Made by a program: the position numbers and the translations under genes
Part shown: in pieces, positions 31,648 to 39,918 of the stretch
How positions within the stretch are numbered: the first letter of the stretch is position 1
How the letters are laid out: each line of letters opens with the position of its first letter
The notes under the pieces: model-generated
Told to the model about the DNA's origin: nothing
What the model saw: the letters and a program-made list of their open reading frames with translations, nothing else
Databases searched by the model: none
Assembly (NCBI RefSeq): GCF_004361065.1
Contig: NZ_SELT01000002.1
Coordinates: 62,001-126,000 of the forward strand
Direction of reading: 5' to 3'
DNA length: 64,000 bases
Origin: Cognatilysobacter terrigena
Lineage (GTDB): Bacteria; Pseudomonadota; Gammaproteobacteria; Xanthomonadales; Xanthomonadaceae

Positions 31648-32890
31648 GACGCACGGCCTCGCGCTCGGCCGGGACCGTCAGCGTCGCGGCGACGCCGGCC
31701 GGGAAGTTCGCGACGACTGCAAGGGACGCATCGCCGTCGTATGCCAGCTTCAACCGTTCGCGCACGTTCTTCAGGCCGATGCCGGTGCCGTTGGTCTTGC
31801 CGCCCAGGCCTTCGCCGTCGTCGGCGACGGTGATCGCCACGTGGCCGTCGCTGCGACGCGCGCGGATCCAGACCGTGCCGCCGCCGGTGCGCGGCTCGAG
31901 GCCGTGCTTGATCGCGTTCTCGATCAGCGTCTGCAGCATCATCGCGGGCAGCTTGGTGGCGCGCAGCGATTCCGGCACATCGACCTGCACGTCGAGACGG
32001 CTGCCCATGCGCACTTTCATGATCTCGAGGTAGGCGAGGGCGCGTTCGAGTTCGGCGCCGAGCGTCGACGGCGTGTCTTCCGCACGTGGCAGCGAGTGGC
32101 GCAGGTACTGGATGAGATGACCGAGCATCTCTTCGGCGCGCGCCGGATCGCTGCGCGTCAGAAGCTGTGCGCTGGCCAGCGTGTTGTAGAGGAAGTGCGG
32201 CTCGACCTGCGCATGCAGCAGGTTGAGCTTGGCGACGGTGAGTTCCTTCTCAGTCGCGGTGCGCGCAGCGGCCATCTGCTCGCCGCGGCGCACCTCGGCA
32301 ACACGCCGGGAAATCGCACGGATGATCGCTTCAGCGTTCTCGAGGTTGGTGCCGTCGTCGACGAGGAACCAGTCGCTCCATGCACCGATCTGCGGTTCGC
32401 AGACAAAGGTGACGCTGCCGGTGTCGTGCGTGGGCGTGACCGTTGCGAGGATCTGGTTGTGCTGCGTGCCGAAGCCCGAGAGTGGATTCCATCGGCCCAG
32501 CGCGCTGCGGCTGTACGTATCGGGGCGTCGCACCTGCGCACGGATCTGCAGGCTGTCGCGCGCGCTCAGCACGGTTTCGATGCCGGGCAGTTCGCGGATC
32601 GCGGCGTCGAGCAGGTCGAACGCCTGGCCGGCCTCGAACGGAATTTCGACCTGACGACGATGGCGGTTGCCGAGCGCACCGCGATCGACGTGGCCGGCGA
32701 TCAGGCGCACGCGTCGAAGGTGCGAGAACGCACCGGCGACGACGAAGGCCATCGTCGTCATGCCGGCGGCGACCGCCGGGAACTCCCATTGGCCGATCAG
32801 CGGGATGCTGGAGTACAGGCCTGCGGCCAGGCCGACGACCAGCGCCCAGGCGATGGCGATGCGGACAACGAAGAAGAGGCTCTTGAACAC
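31640..32890 (-). CDS. LytS-family sensor histidine kinase
   Basis: A 416-residue kinase. Two hydrophobic segments (residues 5-28 and 36-55) anchor it, and the kinase region starts near residue 215: the His_kinase motif EPHFLYNTLASAQL with H232, then the ATPase domain with ENAIKHGLEPR and DDGEGLGGKTNGTGIGLKNVRERL. Between lies a cytoplasmic segment (residues 78-190) that matches no domain I know. The start is the GTG at 32890; long in-frame sequence upstream lacks a membrane start. It forms a coupled operon with the LytTR regulator. Confidence 0.92.
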   Translation of the reverse strand: MFKSLFFVVRIAIAWALVVGLAAGLYSSIPLIGQWEFPAVAAGMTTMAFVVAGAFSHLRRVRLIAGHVDRGALGNRHRRQVEIPFEAGQAFDLLDAAIRELPGIETVLSARDSLQIRAQVRRPDTYSRSALGRWNPLSGFGTQHNQILATVTPTHDTGSVTFVCEPQIGAWSDWFLVDDGTNLENAEAIIRAISRRVAEVRRGEQMAAARTATEKELTVAKLNLLHAQVEPHFLYNTLASAQLLTRSDPARAEEMLGHLIQYLRHSLPRAEDTPSTLGAELERALAYLEIMKVRMGSRLDVQVDVPESLRATKLPAMMLQTLIENAIKHGLEPRTGGGTVWIRARRSDGHVAITVADDGEGLGGKTNGTGIGLKNVRERLKLAYDGDASLAVVANFPAGVAATLTVPAEREAVRHG

Positions 32891-33023
32891 GGGGCGCGGT
32901 CCGATCAGGCGATGCCGCGAGGATAGTGACGCCCCGCGGGCCGTCGAGCGCGATGCGACGAAGCGCGGAATCCGGGGATCGAAGCGGGCCGTGCGCGCAC
33001 CCGGCATGGCCGGGCCTGCTGTG

Positions 33024-33554
33024 TCAGGCGGCGTCGCTGCGCCGCTGCATGATCCAGTCGACCAGCGGATCGTCGCCGACCGGGAAGGTCGCCGTGCCGA
33101 CGATGCGGAAGCCGGCACGCTGATAGAACGCGATCGGTGCGGGCGCTTCCTGCCAGACGCTGAGCCACAGGCCGTCGGCGCCGTGCTCTCGCGTGGTGTC
33201 GATCGCGGTGTCGAGCAGGCGCTTTCCGAGGCCGCCGCCGATCGCATGCGTCGTCAGGTAAATGCGGTGCAACTGCGCCGGCCGCGACAGGTCGACGGCG
33301 GACGGTGCAGTCGACGGCAGGCGCACCTGCAGCACGCCGAGCCAGCCATCGCCGTCGTCGACCACCCAGGTGCGATGCGCGGGGTCGACGAGTTCGGCGT
33401 GCTGTTGCGTCGCGCCGAAGGCGTGGTCGAGATAGGTGTCGACGTTCGCAGGCGTGCTGCAGTCGGCGTAGGCCTCGACGAACAGGCGACGCAGGAAGCC
33501 GGCGAGCCGCGCGGCTTCAGCGGGTTCGACGCGACGGATCGCGGGCGCCGTCAT
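33024..33554 (-). CDS. GNAT family N-acetyltransferase
   Basis: A 176-residue acetyltransferase. The acetyl-CoA-binding motif A is RIYLTTHAIGGGLGKRLLDTAI (Q/R-x-x-G-x-G/A region as GGGLGK), and motif B is AFYQRAGFRIVG. The length is normal for a stand-alone GNAT. The substrate is not predictable. Its start lies 15 bases downstream of the stop of the 33570 gene, so the two are probably cotranscribed. Confidence 0.93.
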   Translation of the reverse strand: MTAPAIRRVEPAEAARLAGFLRRLFVEAYADCSTPANVDTYLDHAFGATQQHAELVDPAHRTWVVDDGDGWLGVLQVRLPSTAPSAVDLSRPAQLHRIYLTTHAIGGGLGKRLLDTAIDTTREHGADGLWLSVWQEAPAPIAFYQRAGFRIVGTATFPVGDDPLVDWIMQRRSDAA

Positions 33555-33569
33555 GCGCGCCGCCGCAAC

Positions 33570-33869
33570 TCAGGCGGCCCGGACCTCGTCGGCCTCGGCC
33601 GACGGCACGACGCGATAGGCCGGATCGCCGCGGTCCTCGGGGCGCACCGTCAGGCTGCGCACCGCGACCACGCGGCCCTCGCGGCTGATCATCGCGTAGC
33701 CCTTGTGGTCATGCGCCACGAACACGCAGGCAGGCTCGCCGCGCACGAACAACAGGCGCCAACCCAGGTACTCCAGCCAGCTCAACTTGGCGCGTTGCGC
33801 GAGAGCGAGGCGACGGCGCACCTCGAGGCCCGGAACGGGTCGGCAACGTCGACGGTCGTAAATGAGCAT
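33570..33869 (-). CDS. Small protein of unknown function
   Basis: A 99-residue Arg-rich protein. GGGAG lies five bases before the ATG at 33869; a GTG at 33920 would add 17 residues but no recognisable feature. It contains YDRRRCRPVPGLEVRRRLALAQRAKLSWLEYLGWRLLFVRGEPACVFVAHDHKGYAMI. There is no hydrophobic anchor. The AGREGRVVAVRSLTVRPEDRGDPAY-like C-terminus is not a known fold to me. It precedes a GNAT gene on the same strand with 15 bases between. Confidence 0.65.
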   Translation of the reverse strand: MLIYDRRRCRPVPGLEVRRRLALAQRAKLSWLEYLGWRLLFVRGEPACVFVAHDHKGYAMISREGRVVAVRSLTVRPEDRGDPAYRVVPSAEADEVRAA

Positions 33870-34080
33870 GGCGGCTCCCGGCGCGGAGTCGTAACGGTAG
33901 GTGGGGAACGTTTCGGCCACGTGAACGGGCCGTCGGCCGTTATGCCAGAGCGGCGGTGGGGCGCGAAGCCCGTACGGCGGTCCACGCGCCCGACGGCGGC
34001 GGACGGCAGCGATAAGGCGATGGGCGGTCGCGGACGCGGCTCGACGACCCTCCGCGTGCTGCAGTCGCAGCGCAACACGC

Positions 34081-35382
34081 TCAGCGCGTGGGCATCACCC
34101 GCCAGACCGCGTTGCCGACATCGTCGGCGACGAGCAATGCGCCATCGCGTGCGATCGCCACGCCGACCGGTCGTCCGCGCGCGTCGCCCTGGGCGTCGAG
34201 GAAGCCGCCCAGCACCTCGCGGGGTGCACCCGACGGTCGCCCGTCGACGAAGGGCACGAACACCACGCGATAGCCCGACAGCGGCGTGCGGTTCCACGAG
34301 CCGTGCAGGCCGACGAACGCGCCGTCGCCGAACACCGTACGCAACGCGTCGGATGTGCCGAACGCGAGGCCCAGTGGTGCGACGTGGTTGCCGAGCCCGT
34401 AGTCCGGCACGCGCGCCGCGGCGACGCGTTCCGGATCCTGCGGCGACACGCGCGGATCGACGTGCGCGCCCCAGTAGCTGTACGGCCAGCCGTAGAACCC
34501 GCCGCGCTCGACGTGGGTGAGGTAGTCGGGCACGAGGTCACCGCCGAGTTCGTCGCGTTCGTTTACGACGGCGAACAGCGTCGACGTGCCGGGCGCGAAC
34601 GCGAGCCCGACCGGATTGCGCAGGCCGTCGGCATACACCGTCGACGTGCGCGCTGTCGGATCGATCTCGAGGATCGCGGCACGCGACGCCTCGACCGCCA
34701 TGCCGTTCTCGCCCGCGTTGCTGTTCGACCCGACGCCGACATAAAGACGCGTGCCGTCGGGCGATGCGACGAGGCTCTTCGTCCAGTGGTGATTGAACTT
34801 TCCTGTCGCGCCGGGCAGGTCGACCACGCGTTCCGGCGTCGCATCGATGCGCGTCGCCCCGTTCGTGTAGTGCACGCGCAGCAACGCATCGGTATCGGCG
34901 ATGTACAGGGTGTCGCCGACGAGCGCCATGCCGAACGGCGAGTGCAGGCCGGTCAGGAAGTCGCTACGCGTTTCGGCGCGGCCGTCGCCGTCGGCGTCGC
35001 GCAGCAGCACGATTCGGTCGGGGCTCGGCACGCCGGCGCCGGCCTTCGCCATCACCTTCTTCAACACCCAGCCCTTGAGGCCGCGGATACCGCTCTTGCC
35101 CGGCGGCCCGTTGCTCTCGGCGACGAGCACATCGCCATTGGGCAGGACGTGCAGCCAACGCGGATGGTCGAGCCCCGTTGCGAACGGCACGACCGCAAGC
35201 CCCGGCGCAGGAGTCGGTGTCGCACTGTCAGGCCAATGGACCGCCGGCGCGATATCGACGTGCGGGATCAGCGCGTGCTGCGGTGTGGGAAGCGAAGGCG
35301 AGGGACCGACGCCCGGGTCCTGCGCGGAGGCCGCGCCCGTCGCTAGGACGCACGCCAGTGCGATGCAGGATCGAAGGGTCAT
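34081..35382 (-). CDS. PQQ-type sugar dehydrogenase (sorbosone dehydrogenase family), exported
   Basis: A 433-residue six-bladed beta-propeller protein with a signal peptide (residues 1-20) and GGAGCG before the ATG. The propeller has the soluble glucose/sorbosone dehydrogenase signatures: GLDHPRWLHVLPNGDVLVAESNGP near the N-terminus, GKFNHHWTKSLVASPDGTRLYVGVGSNSNAGENG, and LHGSWNRTPLSGYRVVFVPF near the C-terminus. The His residue in NHHWTKSL and Arg in the last motif fit PQQ-pocket positions of this family. It would oxidise an aldose or related sugar in the periplasm with PQQ, though the natural substrate is unknown. Confidence 0.93.
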   Translation of the reverse strand: MTLRSCIALACVLATGAASAQDPGVGPSPSLPTPQHALIPHVDIAPAVHWPDSATPTPAPGLAVVPFATGLDHPRWLHVLPNGDVLVAESNGPPGKSGIRGLKGWVLKKVMAKAGAGVPSPDRIVLLRDADGDGRAETRSDFLTGLHSPFGMALVGDTLYIADTDALLRVHYTNGATRIDATPERVVDLPGATGKFNHHWTKSLVASPDGTRLYVGVGSNSNAGENGMAVEASRAAILEIDPTARTSTVYADGLRNPVGLAFAPGTSTLFAVVNERDELGGDLVPDYLTHVERGGFYGWPYSYWGAHVDPRVSPQDPERVAAARVPDYGLGNHVAPLGLAFGTSDALRTVFGDGAFVGLHGSWNRTPLSGYRVVFVPFVDGRPSGAPREVLGGFLDAQGDARGRPVGVAIARDGALLVADDVGNAVWRVMPTR

Positions 35383-35509
35383 GGAGGCGCTCCGCAGGGC
35401 TTGCGCACAGGCTCCGGGCGCGGGCGTCGCGGTGCCGCGAAGTCGACGCAAGGTGAAGTTGAGAACGCCGTCTCACCGGTCCATCACGGCCGCTTCGCAG
35501 CGGCCGATC

Positions 35510-35515
35510 GATAGT
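35510..35515 (+). promoter_or_regulatory. Probable -10 element directly before hicB-like ATG
   Basis: GATAGT ends seven bases before the ATG at 35523, so a transcript starting at the usual distance would begin at or beside the start codon. There is no ribosome-binding site upstream of this ATG. Confidence 0.45.
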
Positions 35516-35522
35516 GCGGCGC

Positions 35523-35801
35523 ATGCAATATTTCGCCTTCGTCGAACGCGACGCGAACCGCCACTACTCGGTGACGCTGCCGGATTTCCCGGGCTGCGTG
35601 ACCGCGGCGGATACGCTGGTCGGCATCACCGAAGCCGCGCAGCAGGCCGCGTCGGTCCACCTTGCAAGCTGCGTCACGCCGCTGGGCAAACCGCTGCGTG
35701 CGGAGATGCTGCCGCCGTCCTTCGATACGCGCGAAGGCTACTGGATGCTGGTCGATCTCTCGCCGGTCATCGCCGCGTACCCGCCCGGCGTGGGCTGGTA
35801 A
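35523..35801 (+). CDS. HicB-like protein, without HicA partner
   Basis: A 92-residue protein with the HicB N-terminal strand pattern MQYFAFVERDANRHYSVTLPDFPGCVTAADTLVGITEAAQQA, i.e. the YxVxxPDFPGCxTxGDT motif. The C-terminal helix-turn-helix or ribbon-helix-helix of many HicB antitoxins is missing, and no HicA toxin is present in the 140 bases upstream or downstream. So it is either an orphan antitoxin or a HicB-fold protein with another job. The stop abuts the stop of the convergent WYL regulator. Confidence 0.82.
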   Translation: MQYFAFVERDANRHYSVTLPDFPGCVTAADTLVGITEAAQQAASVHLASCVTPLGKPLRAEMLPPSFDTREGYWMLVDLSPVIAAYPPGVGW

Positions 35802-36545
35802 TTAGGCCAGCGCGTTCCGAGGGCTGACGCGCGCTTCCGGCCTCGCCGCGAACGCCGGGTTCGTACGCACTTCACGCAGCAGCGCAGCGAGATTGCGCGA
35901 CGGATCGTCGGCAGCGATTTCGCCCGTCGCGTCCATCGCATCGATGCGATTGAGGCGGAACTGGCGGAACGCGCCTCGCAGCCGGCACCACGCACCGAGC
36001 GTCCACGAACCGCCCCAGAACACGATGCACAGCGGCTCGACTTCGCGCGTCGAGGCATCGCCGCTTTCGTCGCGATAGTCGAGGCGCAGCACGCGACGCG
36101 CGGCGATCGCTTCGTTGAGGCGATCGAGCAACGCACCGAACTCGCGACTCAGCTCGCCGCGCCATTCCGGCGCCATGATCGCCGCGCGCTCCGCGCAGGC
36201 GCGGATACGCTCGGGAATCGCGGCTTCGATCTTGACCAGTGCGCGCGCGGCGCTTTCGCTCAGGCGATTGCCCGCGAACGCACGCGCGAAGCGGATGCCG
36301 ACGACGACAGCCTCGATCTCGTCCTCGTCGAACATGAGCGGTGGAATGTCGGCGCCATGGCGGAGCACGTAGCCGACGCCCGCTTCGCCTTCGATCGGCA
36401 CGCCCGAACGCTGCAGGTCAGCGACGTCGCGATACACGGTGCGCATCGAGACGCCGAGCGTGTCCGCGAGTTCCCGCGCGAGCACTGCACGGCGGCGGCC
36501 GCGCAGGGCGTTCACGAGCAGGAACAGGCGGTCGGCGCGGCGCAT
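35802..36545 (-). CDS. WYL-domain transcriptional regulator (YafY family)
   Basis: A 247-residue DeoR-like regulator. An N-terminal helix-turn-helix (residues 1-55, RRADRLFLLVNALRGRRRAVLARELADTLGVSMRTVYRDVADLQRSGVPIEGEAGVGYVLR) is followed by a WYL domain (residues about 125-220; RVLRLDYRDESGDASTREVEPLCIVFWGGSWTLGAWCRLRGAFRQFRLNRI). WYL regulators bind ligands or nucleic acids and control many stress and defence loci. It stands next to a GST gene (ends 36581) on the same strand, which may be a regulatory target. Confidence 0.92.
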   Translation of the reverse strand: MRRADRLFLLVNALRGRRRAVLARELADTLGVSMRTVYRDVADLQRSGVPIEGEAGVGYVLRHGADIPPLMFDEDEIEAVVVGIRFARAFAGNRLSESAARALVKIEAAIPERIRACAERAAIMAPEWRGELSREFGALLDRLNEAIAARRVLRLDYRDESGDASTREVEPLCIVFWGGSWTLGAWCRLRGAFRQFRLNRIDAMDATGEIAADDPSRNLAALLREVRTNPAFAARPEARVSPRNALA

Positions 36546-36580
36546 CGCCGGATTGTAGCGATGCGCCGCCATCGCACGGC

Positions 36581-37231
36581 TCAGGCCGGTGTCGCCGCCT
36601 CGCGACGCGCGGCCTGCTCCGCCGCGTAGCGCTCGTCCAATGCCGTTGCGCGCGCGATGCCGGGGTGCGCGGTTACGCGTTCGACGTAGTCGCGGAACAC
36701 CGGCGCGTCCGGCACCAGCTTGAACGCCATCGCCCAGCGCAGCGCGGTGCCCCAAAGCACGTCGACCGCAGTGAAGCGCTCGCCGAGCATGTACGGGCCG
36801 GTCGACAGCTGCGCCTTCAGTGCGTCGACCACGGCGTCGTAATCGCCGTAGGGCGAGCTCATGGCCGGACCGACCGCCACGCCCCGCGCGCGGTCGCCGA
36901 TCGCAGGCTCGAAGCACGCGGCATAGAAGACTGCCCAGCGCAGGTACGGGCCGCGCAACGCGTCGTCGACTGCGGGCGTGATGCCCTTGTCCGCGTAGAG
37001 GTCGGCGAGGTAGATCAGGATCGCGACCTGTTCGGTCACCAGGGCATCGCCGTGGCGGATCGCGGGGACTTTGCCGAGCGGATTCACCGCCAGGTAATCG
37101 GCGCGACGCTGCGTGCCTTCGACCAGGTCGAGCATGTGCAGGTCGTAGTCCGCGCCTAGCGTTTCGAGCAGGGCGAGCGTGCAGGACGCCCGCGAATGCG
37201 GGGCGTAATAGAACGTGATCCGTCGCGACAT
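36581..37231 (-). CDS. Glutathione S-transferase family protein
   Basis: A 216-residue GST. The N-terminal thioredoxin-fold starts with RRITFYYAPHSRASCTLALLETLGADYDLHMLDL (Ser-13-type active-site region, beta-class-like), with cis-Pro NPLGKVPAIRHGD and the EQVAILIYLADLY helix; the C-terminal helical domain contains FTAVDVLWGTALRWAMAF. GGAG precedes the ATG at 37231. It would conjugate glutathione or act as peroxidase. It is the upstream gene of the WYL regulator on the minus strand with a 35-base gap. Confidence 0.93.
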   Translation of the reverse strand: MSRRITFYYAPHSRASCTLALLETLGADYDLHMLDLVEGTQRRADYLAVNPLGKVPAIRHGDALVTEQVAILIYLADLYADKGITPAVDDALRGPYLRWAVFYAACFEPAIGDRARGVAVGPAMSSPYGDYDAVVDALKAQLSTGPYMLGERFTAVDVLWGTALRWAMAFKLVPDAPVFRDYVERVTAHPGIARATALDERYAAEQAARREAATPA

Positions 37232-37326
37232 GGCGGCTCCTTCGTGGGTGGCGGACGCACAGCGCGCCCTGCACCCAGTCTCGGCCCGGCCTGCTGACAG
37301 CGTGGTGTCAGCAGTGTCGCGAGCCG

Positions 37327-37713
37327 CTACGCCACGCGTCGCGGCGGCGGGGCCTCGCGCAGGTGCAGCACGGCGTCGCGGAACTGGCGCACGTCGAACG
37401 GCTTGCGGCATACCGGGACGCGGGCGAAGCGCTCCGGCAGCTTTGACGGCTCGTTCGCGGTCGCGAACAGGAACGGAATTCCACGCGCGAGCAGGGCGTC
37501 GGCGACGGGATAGACGACCTGGTGGCCGAGATTGACGTCCAGCACCGCGGCATCGATCTCCGGCACGCGCTCGACCAGCGCGAGCGCGTCCTCGACCGTC
37601 GTCACCGGCCCGACCACCACCGCGCCGAGATCGCCCAACGCGTCGGCCAAGCCGATCGCGAGGACGTATTCGTCCTCCACGAGCAGCAGCCGCAAACCTT
37701 CAATGCCGTCCAT
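37327..37713 (-). CDS. Single-domain response regulator
   Basis: A 128-residue receiver domain without an output domain. It has the acidic pair E/D in LLLVEDEYVLAIG, the phospho-acceptor Asp in DAAVLDVNLG, Thr/Ser in FLFATANEP and Lys in VCRKPFDVRQFRD. It resembles the CheY-like receivers fused to or paired with HWE histidine kinases in alphaproteobacteria and Xanthomonads. No kinase is adjacent. The start at 37713 matches the domain; an ATG at 37758 is the alternative. Confidence 0.88.
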   Translation of the reverse strand: MDGIEGLRLLLVEDEYVLAIGLADALGDLGAVVVGPVTTVEDALALVERVPEIDAAVLDVNLGHQVVYPVADALLARGIPFLFATANEPSKLPERFARVPVCRKPFDVRQFRDAVLHLREAPPPRRVA

Positions 37714-37820
37714 TCGCCTGTCGATGCTTTCGCCCCACCCGGGCGTGGTCGCAAGCATGCGCCGTCCCGTGTTGCGCGGATGCGAAAGCGCAGTCGTGCG
37801 GCCGCCCGAACGGAACCCGT

Positions 37821-38213
37821 TCAGAGACCGTGACGGGCGAGCGCAGCCATCGACGCCTTGCGGTCACCATCGTCGAACGGCGTGACGCGAAGCGCGTCGA
37901 GCGACACGCCGTCGAGGCAGCGCGCGTTGACGCTGTAGCCGTCCGGATGGCTACGGGGCACGTAGAAGCTCTTGATGCCGCAGTGACCACAGAACAGATG
38001 ACGCGCCGCGCCCGTGTTGAAACGGTAGTCGACGAGCGCGTCGTTGCCGCGCAGCAAACGGAACTGGTCCGCGCTGACGATCAGATGCAGGAAACCGGTC
38101 ATGCGGCAGATCGAGCAGTTGCAAGCGAGCACGTGCAACGGCGTCGACGCATCGACTTCGAAACGCACGCGGCCGCAATGGCAGCCGCCGGAATACGCAG
38201 TGAGTTCCGTCAT
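37821..38213 (-). CDS. GFA family protein (glutathione-dependent formaldehyde-activating fold)
   Basis: A 130-residue zinc protein. Cysteines occur in the family pattern: GGCHCGRVRFE, ACNCSICRMTG and HLFCGHCGIKSFY, the last marking the CGxCG group. The fold binds zinc and glutathione-like thiols, but the enzymatic role of most members is unproven. It begins by an ATGA overlap with the end of the sulfotransferase gene, so it is translationally coupled to it. Confidence 0.92.
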   Translation of the reverse strand: MTELTAYSGGCHCGRVRFEVDASTPLHVLACNCSICRMTGFLHLIVSADQFRLLRGNDALVDYRFNTGAARHLFCGHCGIKSFYVPRSHPDGYSVNARCLDGVSLDALRVTPFDDGDRKASMAALARHGL

Positions 38214-39787
38214 GGCGTGGCCGTCCAGGTTTCGGGGTCGATGCCACCTTCTCGCAGCAGTTCGCGCAACGGATCCAGGGCGCTGCCGTAGCGCTTCCAG
38301 CGGTCGACGTAGCGGCGGTCCAGGCCGGATCGCACCTGCGCGGCGCTGGCCGTGGCCACCGGAGCGCTGTTGTCGGTGAATTCGAGGCAGCGCGGCGACC
38401 ATTCGAGGCCGCAGAACTCGAGCAGCCGGCGCAGCGTCGGTTCGGGCATATCGACGAGGGCTTCGTAAGGCAGCTCGAAGACGCGCCCGGGCAGTGCATC
38501 ACGCCACGCGGCGACGAGCCGCTCGAACTCCAGCACGTAGTGACCCGTATCCATCAGGTCGAACGAGTAGTCGTGGTAGGGCGACTCGAGCGCGAACAGC
38601 TGTCGGAAGTTGCTGAGGCTCGTGTCCATCGGATGACGACGCAGGCAGACGATGCGCGCATTCGGCAATGCGCGCGCGATGAAGCCGGCGTACAGAAAGT
38701 TGTGCGGCATCTTGTCGACGAAGCGCGGACGCCCATTGGCGAGGTGACGCGTCGACGCGAGATAGTCGCGGCCCACGCTTGCCCAGTCGCGGATGCGCGC
38801 GGCGTTGCGGAGAAGATCGACCAGAGAGTGGCCCGGCCCGGCGGCGCGCTGGAGTGCCGTCGCGAAATCGCCGAGTTCCCCGGCCGACGCGACATCCGGA
38901 TGCGAGGAGAGCATCCGGTCGAGAAGCGTGGTGCCGGTGCGCGGCATTCCGAGCACGAAGATCGGCGATTCGTCGGGATCCCCGGTTTCGGCTGCGTCCA
39001 TCGCGAGGCTTGCATGCACGGCCTCGAACGCCGCCCGGTCGGCCGCCTGCGATGAACCGCGTCGCGACGACACGGCGCGCTTGCCCTGCACGAGGTGCTC
39101 GAAGGCCGCCGGGAACTCGCCGAGGTCTTCAAGCTCCTTCGCCATGGCGAGATTTACGTGCAGCACCGCATCAGGCTCATCGCGTCGCGCATCGAGCGCG
39201 GCCTGGAGGCGCGGCAGATGATTGCGTTCTGGCGTCTGCGTGCGCAGCTGCGCGAGCGCGAGGTGCGCGCGCGCGTAGGCGGGATCGGCGGCGAGGCACG
39301 CGTCGTACTGGGCTTCGGCCTCGTCGAGGTGCCCGAAGTACATGAGTGATGTCGCGTAATTGAAGCGTGCGTTCGCGTCGTAGGGGTCGAGCGCGACGGC
39401 GCGTCCGAACACCTCGGCGGCGCGGGTGTGGTCGCTGGCCTTGCTGTAGACCGTGCCGAGCGTCGACAGCAGCGCGGCATCGCCTGCATGTGGCAAGACA
39501 TCATCGGCAACGCGGACCGCGTCGGCCGTCCGATGGCTTTCGATGAGTGCACGGGCGAGTTGTCCCCGGAGATCGAGGCGATGCGGCCAGGCGCGGCAGC
39601 TTCGCTCGAGGTGCGCGACGGCCAGCGCGGCGTGGCCCAAGTCCAACGCGGCGATGCCGGCGACCATGTGCAGTGCCGGGTCCTCGGGCGCCGAACGCGC
39701 GGCCATTCCCGCGAGTTGGTACGCGGTCGGCCAGTCGCCGGCGTCGAACGCGCGCGCGAGTTGCTGGGCGAGGGGCGGGGACTGCAT
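38210..39787 (-). CDS. TPR-sulfotransferase family protein
   Basis: A 525-residue protein. Residues 1-240 are tetratricopeptide repeats (for example HTRAAEVFGRAVALDPYDANARFNYATSLMYFGHLDEAEAQYDACLAADPAYARAHLALA). Residues 270-520 are a sulfotransferase domain with the PAPS 5'-phosphosulfate loop FVLGMPRTGTTLLDRML (277-293) and RHPMDTSLSN for the 3'-phosphate contact. TPR-sulfotransferases are common in this lineage; the acceptor is unknown. It is cotranscribed with the GFA gene. Confidence 0.92.
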   Translation of the reverse strand: MQSPPLAQQLARAFDAGDWPTAYQLAGMAARSAPEDPALHMVAGIAALDLGHAALAVAHLERSCRAWPHRLDLRGQLARALIESHRTADAVRVADDVLPHAGDAALLSTLGTVYSKASDHTRAAEVFGRAVALDPYDANARFNYATSLMYFGHLDEAEAQYDACLAADPAYARAHLALAQLRTQTPERNHLPRLQAALDARRDEPDAVLHVNLAMAKELEDLGEFPAAFEHLVQGKRAVSSRRGSSQAADRAAFEAVHASLAMDAAETGDPDESPIFVLGMPRTGTTLLDRMLSSHPDVASAGELGDFATALQRAAGPGHSLVDLLRNAARIRDWASVGRDYLASTRHLANGRPRFVDKMPHNFLYAGFIARALPNARIVCLRRHPMDTSLSNFRQLFALESPYHDYSFDLMDTGHYVLEFERLVAAWRDALPGRVFELPYEALVDMPEPTLRRLLEFCGLEWSPRCLEFTDNSAPVATASAAQVRSGLDRRYVDRWKRYGSALDPLRELLREGGIDPETWTATP

Positions 39788-39878
39788 CGGCGGGACTCCT
39801 GCGGACGCGGAAGGCTACGCGAAACGTCGCGCGTCCGTCGGCGATGAACGGGCCTTGCGCACGCGCCGGACGCTGGCG

Positions 39879-39884
39879 TACGGT
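39879..39884 (+). promoter_or_regulatory. Promoter candidate for the ExbD-like gene
   Basis: TTGCGC at 39855-39860, an 18-base spacer and TACGGT at 39879-39884 form a plausible sigma-70 pair, 34 bases before the ATG at 39919, which has GGAGG. Confidence 0.45.
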
Positions 39885-39918
39885 CGAGTCGGGCATACCG
39901 CCCGATGGAGGATCGACG

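Noticed and set aside
32891-33247. Upstream extension of the LytS kinase frame
   Set aside because: It is Ser/Arg-rich and overlaps the GNAT gene; the GTG at 32890 directly precedes the first membrane helix.
36558-36575. Short dyad GCGATG/CATCGC between the GST and WYL genes as an operator
   Set aside because: A 6-bp dyad in GC-rich DNA is expected by chance and no second copy was found nearby.
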